Shown here: piece by piece, positions 1-7,394 of the stretch
Numbering within the stretch: position 1 is the stretch's first letter
How the letters are laid out: every line of letters begins with the position of its first letter
DNA from: Coriobacteriia bacterium
GTDB taxonomy: Bacteria > Actinomycetota > Coriobacteriia > Anaerosomatales > JAHIQC01
Direction of reading: 5' to 3'
Assembly: GCA_030653635.1 (NCBI GenBank)
Contig: JAURYZ010000186.1
Coordinates: forward strand, 1 to 7,394
Length of the DNA: 7,394 nucleotides
The notes under the pieces: generated by a model
Seen by the model: only the letters and a program-made list of their open reading frames with translations
Told to the model about the DNA's origin: nothing
Databases searched by the model: none
Translations under genes and position numbers: made by a program

Positions 1-792
1 GCCACCAACATGATCGAGGAGGCGATGATTCTTGCGAACGAGGTCGTCGCCGGCCACATGACCGAGGCCAAGGCCCCCATGGTCTATCGCATCCACGAGG
101 ACCCGGATGCCGATGCGCTCGGTCAGGTCGCGGTCATCCTCAAGGAGTTCGATTACCCGATCCAGGATATCCACGGCGCCACTCCGGCGACGTTTCAAAA
201 GATCATCAAGTTCGCGCACGACCGCCCGGAGCGACTGCTCATCAACTCGCTCATGCTCCGCGCGATGCAAAGAGCCCGCTACACCGACTTCATCGCGCCG
301 CACTTTGGGCTGGCGAGCGACGCGTACTGCCACTTCACGAGCCCCATCAGGCGCTATCCGGACCTGCTCGTACATCGCTTGCTCGCCGCCCAGCTGGCGG
401 GTACGCTCGATCGGCTGCCCACCTCGGCCATGGCCACCGAGCTCGAATGGCTTGCTGACCACTGCTCTGTGATGGAGCGCGAGGCGGAGTCGGCCGAGAA
501 CGACTCGGTTCGCATCAAACTTGCCGAACTCATGGCTGAGCACATCGGCGAGGAGTTTGAGGGCATCATCACAGGCGTGCATTCATTCGGGTTGTTCCTC
601 CAGCTCGACAACACCGCCGAGGGGTTGGTCCATGTGCGCTCGCTGCGCGACGACTTCTACGAGTACGACGCTGAGCGTTTCATGCTCGTTGGCGCTGACC
701 GGGGCCACATGTACCGGCTTGGCGGACGCCTCAAAGTGCGCATCTTGAACGTGAGCGTCGCCGAGGGGCGCATCGACTTGGAGATCGCATGA
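1..792 (+). CDS. rnr: Ribonuclease R, C-terminal part (RNB end plus S1 domain); 5' end outside window
   Basis: This is a 3'-to-5' exoribonuclease of the RNase II/R family, which degrades structured RNA processively in the cytoplasm. The reading frame is open from base 1 and ends at TGA 790-792, giving 263 visible residues. The first in-frame ATG, at 10, is internal. Visible residues 1-175 or so are the C-terminal half of the RNB domain. They include NMIEEAMILANE near the start, RIHEDPD, and the family signature HFGLASDAYCHFTSPIRRYP followed by DLLVHR (about 301-378). Residues 184-263 form an S1 RNA-binding domain (GIITGVHSFGLFLQL, then EGLVHV). The catalytic aspartate cluster lies further upstream and cannot be checked. 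Family members run about 700-800 residues, so roughly two thirds is missing to the left. The protein stops right after S1, without the basic tail seen in some homologues. RNase R is often followed by smpB, but here a surface-protein gene follows. Family assignment is firm; R rather than RNase II is inferred from the overall match and the S1 end. Confidence 0.93.
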   Translation, partial: ATNMIEEAMILANEVVAGHMTEAKAPMVYRIHEDPDADALGQVAVILKEFDYPIQDIHGATPATFQKIIKFAHDRPERLLINSLMLRAMQRARYTDFIAPHFGLASDAYCHFTSPIRRYPDLLVHRLLAAQLAGTLDRLPTSAMATELEWLADHCSVMEREAESAENDSVRIKLAELMAEHIGEEFEGIITGVHSFGLFLQLDNTAEGLVHVRSLRDDFYEYDAERFMLVGADRGHMYRLGGRLKVRILNVSVAEGRIDLEIA

Positions 793-906
793 TCTCACTC
801 CAGGTACTGGCCGCTGGGTAGGGTAGAATCGGGAATAGGTTAGTCCTGGGGCGGGGCTTGGACTCCCCTCCGCAAAGGTATTCCGTGCAACAGGAGGGGA
901 GCGTTC
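793..906 (+). other. Intergenic leader between rnr and the surface-protein gene
   Basis: These 114 bases hold no credible gene. A TAGAAT hexamer at 824-829 could serve as a -10 element, but no good -35 element sits 16-18 bases upstream, so promoter support is weak. A transcript starting near 836 would carry a leader of about 70 nt containing the two overlapping hairpins described separately. No T-rich terminator for rnr is visible, so read-through from rnr cannot be excluded. Confidence 0.5.
863..901 (+). promoter_or_regulatory. Hairpin that would occlude the ribosome binding site of the surface-protein gene
   Basis: CTCCCCTCC at 863-871 is an exact reverse complement of GGAGGGGAG at 893-901, giving a 9-bp stem with 7 G-C pairs and a 21-nt loop. 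The right arm overlaps the strong Shine-Dalgarno AGGAGG (892-897), which lies 9 nt before ATG 907. If formed in the mRNA, the hairpin would block ribosome binding. A competing stem is possible: GCGG 851-854 with CCGC 870-873, and GG 855-856 with CC 867-868, with T869 bulged. It would use up the left arm and free the site. The pairing is seen in the sequence; a regulatory role is inference. No known riboswitch or RNA-thermometer family is recognised. Confidence 0.45.
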
Positions 907-3900
907 ATGATGACGCATGCACTTTGGCACATCTCGAGAGGCGTGAAGGGCACGCGGAATCGTCGGGGAGGTGTGCGGGTCCGCCTGGATCTTGGTGGCC
1001 TCAGCAGATTCCTTTTCTCACCTCTGCTCGTCGTGATGCTGCTCGTCCCGGGCATCGCTCCCGCTACTGCGTCTGATGTTCCGGCTACCACGCGGCCCGC
1101 ACCATCGGCCCAGCGACTCGCGACAGGCGATGGACACACCCTCCAGATCAGAAGTGACGGCACGCTGTGGTCGTGGGGATACAACAACCACGGCCAGCTA
1201 GGTCTCGGCGACACTACGAACCGCATGCTCCCTTCGCAGATCGGGGCCGATACCGACTGGGTTTCAGTCGCGGCCGGTGGATCGGGGCAGTCTCTCGCGC
1301 TCAAGAGCGATGGCACGCTATGGGCGTGGGGTTGGAACGGCACAGGTCAGCTGGGCTTGGGTGATCTAGACGATCGCTACGTGCCGGTGCAGCTCGGGAG
1401 CCGTACCGACTGGGTGTCGATCGACACCGGCATGTACCACTCATTGGCCATCAGAAGCGACGGCACGCTGTGGGCGTGGGGCTACAACCTAAAGGGGGAG
1501 TTGGGCGACGGCTCCACGACCATGCGCACCAGCCCCGTCCAGGTCTCAGGTACCGATTGGGTCTCGGTCAAACCCGGGTTCTTCTACACACTGGGACTCA
1601 AGAGCGACGGCACGCTGTGGGCGTGGGGTCTCAATGGCAGCGGGCAGCTGGGTCTCGGCGACACTGTGGATCGCCATGCTCCTACGCAAGTGGGGGGCAC
1701 AGGGTGGACCTCCACCGCGGCCGGTCAGAGTCACTCACTTGCAGTACAGGGCGACGGTACGCTTTGGTCGTGGGGCGACAACGCCAACGGCCAACTAGGC
1801 CTTAATGACACGTCGCCCCGGTCCGCGCCTGCGCAGGTCGCTGGTACGGGCTGGGTATCTGTTGCGGCAGGATCTAGCCACACCCTCGCCACCAGGAGTG
1901 ACGGGACGCTTTGGGGCTGGGGTTTGAACTACGCCGGCAACCTGGGTCTCGGCGATTTGGGCGACCGCTGGTCCCCGACGCGAGTCGGGTTCTCGGCCGA
2001 CTGGATCACGGTCGATGCGGGTGCGAACCACTCCGCCGCTCTCAAGGGCGATGGTGCACTGTGGGTATGGGGCTACAACTTCGACGACTGGCTCGGCCTC
2101 GGCAATGTCGAGGACCGTGTTCAGATCCCAAAGCAGATCACTCCCGCCGCCGACTGGACGCAGGTGGATGGAGGCGCCTTCCACGCGGTGGCGATCAGGT
2201 CGGATGGCACGCTGTGGTCGTGGGGCCTCGGCGGTGGGGATGGGAGTCCTCTCGGCCACGGCGACCAGACGATGCGGCTAAACCCAACACGGGTCGGGTC
2301 GGACTCTAGTTGGGTTTCCGTCTCGGCGGGTGAATATTTCTCCTCGGCTGTCAAAGCGGACGGCACGCTGTGGGCCTGGGGCACCAACTACTATGGGCAG
2401 TTCGGCAATGGGGACTCTGGCTGGCTCGCCCAGAGCACCGTTCCTGTCAGGGCTGGCACAGATAACGATTGGGTCGCCGTTTCAGCCGGGAAGTGGCACA
2501 CGCTCGCCCTGAAGGCTAATGGAACGCTATGGAGTACGGGGCGAAACACCTCCGCCCAACTCGGTCTCGGGGATAGCGGGCAGCGTGCAGTATTCACTCA
2601 GGTCGGCACTGATACCGACTGGGCCCAGTTGAGTGCCGGCAACGTCCACTCGATGGCGCGCAAGACCGATGGTTCGCTCTGGAGCTGGGGCGCGAACTAC
2701 AACGGTGAGGGCGGACAGCCGGTGCCGTCCGCCTACAGCGTTCCCACGCGCGTTGGCAACAGTACTGACTGGGAGTCGGTCTACGCTGGCGGCCAACACA
2801 CCCTGGGTATCAAGACCGACGGCACTCTGTGGGCTTGGGGAGACAACTCGAAGGGACAGACCGGTACCGGCTTTGGTGGAGCGACGATCAGGCAGGTCGG
2901 CACCGACTCCGATTGGGCTTCAGTAGCGGCGGGCGAGATGTTCTCGGTCGCTTCCAAGACCGACGGCAGCGCGTTTGGATGGGGATTCAACGCGGCCGGC
3001 ATGGTGGGCGACGGCTCGGGTGTCGACCAGAGCGCTCCGGTTGCGATAGGCGGCCACAACGACTTCGCTCGTGTGTTCGCGGGCATGCAGTTCGCGTTCG
3101 GAGCGAAAGCCGACGGGTCGCTGTTCGCTTGGGGAGACAACCAAGCGGGCGCGCTCGGTGATGGCACGCAGACGGCCCGCTTCAGCCCGCGTTTCGTGGC
3201 AAGTGGGCGGGCACTCGGCAAGGGAGGCGTCTTCCCTGTCATGTCTTCCGGCGCGTCGCATACGCTCGGCATCAAGAGCGATGGCACGCTGTGGTCGTGG
3301 GGTACCAACAACTACGGCAAGCTGGGTCTTGGAGATAAGGTGCTTCGCACCACCCCCGTGCAAGTCGTGGGCGCTAACGACTGGGTCTCGGTCTCCTCGG
3401 GACAGAATCACTCACTCGCGATCAAGAGCGACGGGTCGCTCTGGGGCTGGGGCCTGAATGACCAGGGGCAAGCCGGTCTCGGTGGGACGTACGAGGTTTT
3501 GAGTCCCACCCGGGTGGGGGGCGCCACGGACTGGGTGTCTGTCTCTGCCGGGAACACCCACACGCTCGCTACAAAGGGCGACGGCACGCTGTGGGCCTGG
3601 GGCAATGGGGGTTATGGTCGCCTTGGTCTTGGCACTGTGGATGACAGCACCGTACCCGTGCAGGTCGGGACCGAGACCGACTGGAAGTCGGTTTCGGTCG
3701 GAGGCGCGCATTCCCTGGCTGCCAAGAGCGACGGCACGCTGTGGGCCTGCGGCTACAACTTCTTTGGGCAGCTCGGCCTTGGCGACACCACCGACCGTTT
3801 GGACTTCACGCAGGTCGGCGGAGCTACGAACTGGTTGACGGTCTCCACTGGCGCCATGCACTCGGCGGCAATCGACAGCGACGGTGTGCTGTGGGCATGG

Positions 3901-6123
3901 GGCTACAACCACGCCGGCCAGCTCGGCCTGGGCGATAAGGTCCAGCGCACGAGTCCGGTGCCTGTGGGAGCAGACACCGACTGGACTTCGGTCTCGATGA
4001 GTTTCGGCCACACCCTTGGCATCAAGAGCAATGGGACGCTGTGGGCCTGGGGCGCCAACGACAGTGGCCAGCTCGGTTTGGGGACTACCGATGAGTCCCT
4101 CACGCCCACGCGGGTGTCCGACGCGAGTGACTGGGTATCCGTCTCTGCCGGGACCAGCCACACGCTTGCCACAAAGGACGACGGTACGCTGTGGGCTTGG
4201 GGCAACAACGACGGTGGACAGCTCGGCCTGGTCGACGTTGCGCAGCGCACGAGCCCGGTCGGTACCTTCGCGCCTGGTGATGTCGTGACGCCTCGTGTGC
4301 TCGCGATACGCTCTACCACACATCCGTTCGCGCGCGGGGTGGACGACTTCTCGGCTAGGGTGTTCGCTCTCGACAGTGAGTCGGCGGTGCGCGGCTTCTC
4401 GTGGACGATCGACCAGATCGCCGATACCGTACCCGATTCTGATCTCGAGTCCATCGGCACGAGTGCGACTGCCGAGGCCACAGGACTGGCACTCGGGACC
4501 TGGTATCTGCATGTCCGTGTCCAAGATCTCGGCTACAACTGGAGCGAGACGACACACGTGAGCTTCACGGTGTTGAGTCCCGCACCGGATGCGGTTGATG
4601 ATGGCTACGCAACGAACGAGGATACGGTGCTGGTGGTGCCGACACGGGGCGTACTCGACAACGACACCGACTTCGACACCCCTGGTGACGAGCTCACTGC
4701 TATCAAGGTCACCGATCCGGCGCACGGCACGGTGGCGCTTGCCGCGGGCGGTGGGTTCACCTACACGCCGGACCACGATTGGAGCGGCGAGGATCTCTTC
4801 ACCTACAAGGTGAGCGATGGCACGACCGAATCCGCACCGGCAACAGTCACCATTGCCGTCGAGCCGGTCAACGACGCACCGATCGCGGTCGTCGATGCCT
4901 ATACGACCGCCGAGGACACCCCGCTTGTCGTAGCAGCTCCCGGCGTGCTTTCCAGCGACACCGATGCCGATGACGACGACCTCACGGCGATCAAGGTCAC
5001 CGGTCCGGCGCACGGCGCTCTCTCGCTTGCAGCGAACGGCGCCTTCACCTACACCCCCGTGGCCGACTACAACGGCTCCGACAGCTTCACCTACAAGGCC
5101 AACGACGGCACGGCCGACTCCAACGTGGTCGCCGTGACCCTGACCGTCACGCCCGTCGACGACCTGCCCCCGATCATCCCCATCGAGGGTGCCACCCGCT
5201 TCGACACTGCGGTGGACGCCTCCGCCGAGGCGTATCCTGACGGGCTTGACCCAGCGGGTGCCAAGACGGTCGTGATCGCCACGGGCCGCAACTGGCCCGA
5301 CGCACTGGGCGGCTCTTCGCTCGCGGGTGCGCTCGACGGCCCGATCCTGCTTGTCGACACAGGCGCCGTCCCGGCCGCGGTGAGCGCCGAGATCACGCGC
5401 CTGAAGGCCGACAAGGCCATCATCTTAGGCGGCACGGCCGCAGTCTCCGGTGCGGTCGAGGCTGCCTTGAGAACCCAGCTGGGCATCACGGATGTCACCC
5501 GCGTCTTTGGTACGAACCGCTACGAGACCGCGGACAAGATCGCCGCTCGTGTCATCGCCGAGCAAGGCGCGGGCTACGACGGTACCGCGTTCGTAGCCAC
5601 GGGCGGCAACTTCCCTGACGCGCTCGGTGCGGCTCCGCTCGCTGCGGCAAACGCATGGCCGCTCTATCTGGTCAATCCCGCAAGCGGGCTTTCCGCCGCC
5701 ACCAAGGCCGCGATGGACGGAGTCGACACCGTACTCGTGCTCGGCGGTACCGCTGTCGTCTTGCCAGCCGTCGAGACCTATCTCAACACCATCTACGGGG
5801 ACGCAAACGTGACGCGTCTGGCCGGAGCCGACCGCTACGACACCGCCGCCAAGATCGCCACCTGGGGCGTGGATCACGCAGGTCTGGGCTGTAACCGAGT
5901 GGCGATCGCCACCGGCATCAACTACCCCGACGCGCTTGCCGGCGGGGTGCTGCAGGGCAAGGTCGGCTCCGTCATGCTGCTCACCAAGCCCGAAGCACTC
6001 AACGCTTTCACGAAGGCGGCGCTGACCGCCCACAAGGCCGACATCACGACCGTGACGTTCTTCGGCGGGACCGGTGCGCTGCCGCAGGTCGTGCGCAACC
6101 AGGTGATCGCGGCGCTGGAGTAG
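907..6123 (+). CDS. Giant secreted cell-wall-anchored protein: 21 RCC1 propeller blades, Ig-like domains, three CWB2 repeats
   Basis: This 1738-residue protein is predicted to be exported and held on the cell wall. ATG 907 is chosen because AGGAGG lies 9 nt upstream; a second ATG follows at once. The signal peptide has an unusually long basic n-region (residues 1-34), a hydrophobic core ([14 protein letters not shown]) and a cleavage site near ATAS (53-56). Residues from about 70 to 1127 are 21 RCC1-type repeats of about 50 residues around SDGTLWAWG and QLGLGD. Residues 1128-1225 resemble a fibronectin/Ig-like domain (STTHPF, then [11 protein letters not shown]). Residues 1228-1321 and 1324-1422 are two cadherin-like Ig domains with acidic DNDTD and DTDAD motifs that may bind calcium. 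Residues 1427-1738 are three CWB2 (PF04122) repeats. In Clostridioides Cwp proteins CWB2 repeats bind a wall polymer; the ligand here is unknown. RCC1 folds are seven-bladed propellers used for binding, so adhesion or recognition of an external ligand is a reasonable inference. No enzymatic domain is seen. Only two cysteines were noticed. The gene has its own ribosome binding site and terminator, so it is probably monocistronic. Confidence 0.9.
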   Translation: MMTHALWHISRGVKGTRNRRGGVRVRLDLGGLSRFLFSPLLVVMLLVPGIAPATASDVPATTRPAPSAQRLATGDGHTLQIRSDGTLWSWGYNNHGQLGLGDTTNRMLPSQIGADTDWVSVAAGGSGQSLALKSDGTLWAWGWNGTGQLGLGDLDDRYVPVQLGSRTDWVSIDTGMYHSLAIRSDGTLWAWGYNLKGELGDGSTTMRTSPVQVSGTDWVSVKPGFFYTLGLKSDGTLWAWGLNGSGQLGLGDTVDRHAPTQVGGTGWTSTAAGQSHSLAVQGDGTLWSWGDNANGQLGLNDTSPRSAPAQVAGTGWVSVAAGSSHTLATRSDGTLWGWGLNYAGNLGLGDLGDRWSPTRVGFSADWITVDAGANHSAALKGDGALWVWGYNFDDWLGLGNVEDRVQIPKQITPAADWTQVDGGAFHAVAIRSDGTLWSWGLGGGDGSPLGHGDQTMRLNPTRVGSDSSWVSVSAGEYFSSAVKADGTLWAWGTNYYGQFGNGDSGWLAQSTVPVRAGTDNDWVAVSAGKWHTLALKANGTLWSTGRNTSAQLGLGDSGQRAVFTQVGTDTDWAQLSAGNVHSMARKTDGSLWSWGANYNGEGGQPVPSAYSVPTRVGNSTDWESVYAGGQHTLGIKTDGTLWAWGDNSKGQTGTGFGGATIRQVGTDSDWASVAAGEMFSVASKTDGSAFGWGFNAAGMVGDGSGVDQSAPVAIGGHNDFARVFAGMQFAFGAKADGSLFAWGDNQAGALGDGTQTARFSPRFVASGRALGKGGVFPVMSSGASHTLGIKSDGTLWSWGTNNYGKLGLGDKVLRTTPVQVVGANDWVSVSSGQNHSLAIKSDGSLWGWGLNDQGQAGLGGTYEVLSPTRVGGATDWVSVSAGNTHTLATKGDGTLWAWGNGGYGRLGLGTVDDSTVPVQVGTETDWKSVSVGGAHSLAAKSDGTLWACGYNFFGQLGLGDTTDRLDFTQVGGATNWLTVSTGAMHSAAIDSDGVLWAWGYNHAGQLGLGDKVQRTSPVPVGADTDWTSVSMSFGHTLGIKSNGTLWAWGANDSGQLGLGTTDESLTPTRVSDASDWVSVSAGTSHTLATKDDGTLWAWGNNDGGQLGLVDVAQRTSPVGTFAPGDVVTPRVLAIRSTTHPFARGVDDFSARVFALDSESAVRGFSWTIDQIADTVPDSDLESIGTSATAEATGLALGTWYLHVRVQDLGYNWSETTHVSFTVLSPAPDAVDDGYATNEDTVLVVPTRGVLDNDTDFDTPGDELTAIKVTDPAHGTVALAAGGGFTYTPDHDWSGEDLFTYKVSDGTTESAPATVTIAVEPVNDAPIAVVDAYTTAEDTPLVVAAPGVLSSDTDADDDDLTAIKVTGPAHGALSLAANGAFTYTPVADYNGSDSFTYKANDGTADSNVVAVTLTVTPVDDLPPIIPIEGATRFDTAVDASAEAYPDGLDPAGAKTVVIATGRNWPDALGGSSLAGALDGPILLVDTGAVPAAVSAEITRLKADKAIILGGTAAVSGAVEAALRTQLGITDVTRVFGTNRYETADKIAARVIAEQGAGYDGTAFVATGGNFPDALGAAPLAAANAWPLYLVNPASGLSAATKAAMDGVDTVLVLGGTAVVLPAVETYLNTIYGDANVTRLAGADRYDTAAKIATWGVDHAGLGCNRVAIATGINYPDALAGGVLQGKVGSVMLLTKPEALNAFTKAALTAHKADITTVTFFGGTGALPQVVRNQVIAALE
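1153..4287 (+). repeat. Array of 21 RCC1-type repeats (about 150 bp each) inside the surface-protein gene
   Basis: Counting the SDGTLW-like motif gives 21 units, starting at 1153, 1306, 1456, 1603, 1750, 1897, 2047, 2200, 2356, 2515, 2665, 2815, 2959, 3109, 3277, 3427, 3577, 3727, 3877, 4027 and 4177. The step varies from 144 to 159 bp through unit 14. It is 168 bp between units 14 and 15, then exactly 150 bp for units 15 to 21. A typical unit reads SDGTLWAWG, then QLGLGD, then a TPVQVG-like strand, then DWVSVSAG and HTLAIK. Units 11-14 are the most divergent. The DNA itself is repetitive: GACGGCACGCTGTGGGC-type stretches recur many times, so the array is prone to slippage, recombination and misassembly. 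Confidence 0.92.
5185..6120 (+). repeat. Three tandem CWB2 cell-wall-binding repeats at the C terminus of the surface protein
   Basis: Three copies of about 100 residues begin near residues 1427, 1530 and 1635. Each starts with a (T/N/D)R(F/Y)(D/E)TA motif: [22 protein letters not shown] and [11 protein letters not shown]. Each continues with an ATGxNxPDAL core ([36 protein letters not shown]). Each ends with a glycine pair before a short helix ([36 protein letters not shown]). Three copies is the usual number in a working CWB2 anchor, so the module looks complete. No LPXTG sorting motif or C-terminal membrane segment is present, so anchoring would be non-covalent. Confidence 0.9.
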
Positions 6124-6154
6124 CGGCTGGGGTTTCTCTGTCCACCTAGACTCC

Positions 6155-6183
6155 GAGGGCGGGATCGACTAGATCCCGCCCTC
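6155..6183 (+). terminator. Strong hairpin after the surface-protein gene, likely intrinsic terminator
   Basis: GAGGGCGGGATC (6155-6166) and GATCCCGCCCTC (6172-6183) pair perfectly over 12 bp around the 5-nt loop GACTA, starting 31 nt after the stop codon. The downstream bases are pyrimidine-rich but lack a clear run of T. It therefore fits a GC-rich terminator of the high-GC type rather than a textbook one. It would separate the surface-protein gene from the kinase fragment that follows. Confidence 0.7.
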
Positions 6184-6224
6184 TCCGTTCTCCCGAAGCA
6201 CCGCGCATTCGCGTTGTACTCGCC

Positions 6225-7172
6225 GTGATACTCGTCACAGCGCGAATGGGTTCTCTCTGGGCTTCGAGCGCCTCCATCGAAGGTCAGACACCCCTGGTGG
6301 AGGTGAGTGTGCCGGTCGGGCAGGCGAGGACGTTCTCAGTCGATGCGCTTGCGGAGTTCGGAGATGGAAACGGCTCACCGGGTGAGGGCGGCGCAGACCC
6401 CGGTGTGGCATTCCTTGCCTCGGCAGTCGGAGTCGAGTCGGCTAAGTCCGGACCGGTGACGGTGGTCGTAGTCGCTTCGCTCGATTCGGTCCGCCAGCTG
6501 GTGGACCTTCTCGTGCCGCGTCTGGCCTTCGGGCTGCCACTGATCTTGCTCATCGTTGGTTTGACGGTGTGGGCCATCACGGCATGGGCCCTGCGACCGG
6601 TCGATGCCATACGCAGTGAGGCGGAGGCGATCTCAGCGAGTTCTTTGGAGCGTCGCGTTCCGGAGCCGGCCACATCCGACGAGATCGGAAGGCTGGCCGA
6701 GACCATGAATCGCATGTTGGATCGTCTGGAGCCGGCCGCACTCATGCAACGTAGGTTCGTGTCGGACGCTTCCCACGAGCTCAAGAGTCCAGTAGCTGCG
6801 ATCCGGACGATGCTCGACGTAGCTCGGCGTGAACATCCAAGTGACATGGATGGCTTTCTAGACGATCTGAGTGCCGAGGATCTGCGCCTGGAGCATCTCG
6901 TGAACGACCTGCTGGTTCTGGCGCGTTTCGATGAACGCTCAGCTGTTGTCCGCGCTGTCGATGTGGACTTCGATGATGTGGTGCTCGCCGAGATGGCATC
7001 GTTGGCGAGAACCTCAGCTATCTTTGTCGATGTCTCGGCGCTTCATCCTGTCCGCCTCAAAGCGGTGCCCGGCAGCCTTGAGTCGCTCGTGCGCAATCTG
7101 CTGGAGAACGCTGCGCATCACGCCTCATCTTCGGTACACGTTGAGCTTGAGATCGCTCATCAGCGTGCGCTG
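6225..7172 (+). pseudogene. Sensor histidine kinase fragment, missing its N-terminal membrane segment and most of the ATPase domain
   Basis: The frame matches the core of a two-component sensor kinase. From GTG 6225 as residue 1, about residues 8-98 look like the end of an extracytoplasmic sensor region (LWASSASIEGQTPL onward). One membrane helix follows (about 100-123, FGLPLILLIVGLTVWAI), then a HAMP linker (ALRPVDAIRSEAEAISA). The dimerisation/phosphoacceptor helix carries FVSDASHELKSP, with the phospho-accepting histidine at codon 6774-6776. The start of the HATPase domain has the N-box RNLLENAAHHA (about 7092-7124). The frame is open on the left only to the stop at 6147-6149. There is no ribosome binding site at GTG 6225 or ATG 6246, and no room for the usual first helix. 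On the right, kinase-like sequence ends at about 7155-7172, before the DxGxG nucleotide-binding box. The frame then runs without a stop to the window end as the antisense of another gene. It could not work as drawn. The alternative is an artefact of assembly that cut an intact kinase. Confidence 0.75.
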
Positions 7173-7394
7173 TTCATACACGGGACGCGACAAGATCAGA
7201 TCGAGCGTCCCGCCCTCACGCTCCTTGCGGATGGTAGTGAACCCCAGGATCATCGCCAGGAGCGCACCTATCATCGCAAGGTAGTTGATGAAGTTCTTGG
7301 AGACCGCGATGGGATTGAGCGATGGCATCGGGGGAATATGCGTGGCTACAGAACGGGAACCAGGCGCTTTCACGTTCTTTCTGCTCGCGATGCT
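7125..7394 (-). CDS. ABC-2 type transporter permease, N-terminal fragment; continues beyond the window edge and is cut off at its 3' side
   Basis: The minus-strand frame is open from the window edge (7394) to TGA at 7127-7125. The region from about 7340 to 7176 resembles the early part of an ABC-2 (NosY-like) membrane permease. NPIAVSKNFINYLAMIGALL leads into a hydrophobic helix ending in GFTTI. This is followed by the characteristic cytoplasmic RKEREGGTLDLILSRPVY, where family members usually read RERRSGTLxLLLSRPV. Family proteins are usually 250-300 residues with about six helices; only the first quarter to third is visible. After SRPVYEQ the sequence becomes a short tail (about 15 residues, ending VYRR) that is the antisense of the kinase fragment, so the C-terminal helices are lost. 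The GTG at 7373 is an in-frame possible start, but the coding frame continues upstream and the true start is probably outside the window. Neighbouring genes, such as an ATPase partner, are not visible. Confidence 0.72.
   Translation of the reverse strand, partial: SIASRKNVKAPGSRSVATHIPPMPSLNPIAVSKNFINYLAMIGALLAMILGFTTIRKEREGGTLDLILSRPVYEQRTLMSDLKLNVYRR

Noticed and set aside
849..906. Possible cyclic-di-GMP (GEMM) riboswitch, prompted by CCGCAAAGG at 870-878
   Set aside because: The other conserved parts of the GEMM core are absent and the leader is too short for the full fold, so only an unclassified hairpin is reported.
583..1343. Minus-strand open frames across the rnr/surface-protein boundary
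   Set aside because: They lie antisense to two well-supported genes, lack ribosome binding sites, and have Pro/Arg/Ser-rich compositions typical of shadow frames.
1153..4287. CRISPR-like array, because of the regular repeated blocks
   Set aside because: The repeats are coding, about 150 bp apart, imperfect, and explained by protein-level RCC1 units. There are no unique spacers between short identical repeats.
3412..5013. A 533-codon open frame on the minus strand opposite the RCC1 and Ig-like regions
   Set aside because: It is the antisense of a repetitive high-GC gene, where the repeated units suppress stops in the same frame. Its translation is Arg-rich, matches no family I recognise, and simply mirrors the repeats.
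6284..6847. A 187-codon minus-strand frame opposite the kinase
   Set aside because: The plus strand of the same interval encodes clear HAMP and phosphoacceptor motifs. The antisense product is Ser/Thr/Arg-rich with no recognisable domain.
6124..7394. Insertion sequence or integron as the cause of the gene fragments
   Set aside because: No transposase or integrase motif, terminal inverted repeat, target duplication or attachment-like site could be found around either breakpoint.

Overview
The window is high-GC DNA, densely coding and mostly on the + strand. A plausible source is an uncultured high-GC Gram-positive bacterium, perhaps an actinobacterium of the Coriobacteriia type. That guess rests on the GC-rich codon use and on a giant secreted protein ending in three cell-wall-binding type 2 (CWB2, PF04122) repeats. 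It is an inference, because there is no rRNA or other phylogenetic marker here.

Layout. (1) 1-792: the C-terminal third of ribonuclease R, entering from the left edge, with the end of the RNB catalytic domain and the S1 domain. (2) 793-906: a short intergenic leader holding a perfect 9-bp inverted repeat that covers the Shine-Dalgarno sequence of the next gene. (3) 907-6123: one 1738-residue surface protein that dominates the window. It has a signal peptide, 21 consecutive RCC1-type beta-propeller blades, a fibronectin/Ig-like domain, two cadherin-like Ig domains and three C-terminal CWB2 repeats. (4) 6155-6183: a perfect 12-bp hairpin that looks like the transcription terminator of that gene. 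(5) about 6225-7172: a sensor histidine kinase that has lost its first membrane segment and most of its ATP-binding domain. (6) 7394-7125, minus strand: the start of an ABC-2 type permease, whose homology stops in the same few bases where the kinase homology stops.

How the parts relate. The surface protein appears to be a stand-alone transcription unit, with its own strong ribosome binding site and its own terminator. It would be secreted, present a long propeller array outside the cell, and be held to the wall by CWB2. RNase R is a housekeeping gene with no evident functional link to it. The right 1.2 kb does not look like an intact locus. Two unrelated gene fragments meet tail to tail at about 7150-7176, and the kinase is also decapitated on its left side. 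This is either a real rearrangement or an assembly/amplification chimera.

The most notable features are the blade count (21, three times seven), the strictly 150-bp spacing of the last seven blades, the hairpin over the ribosome binding site, and the kinase/permease breakpoint.
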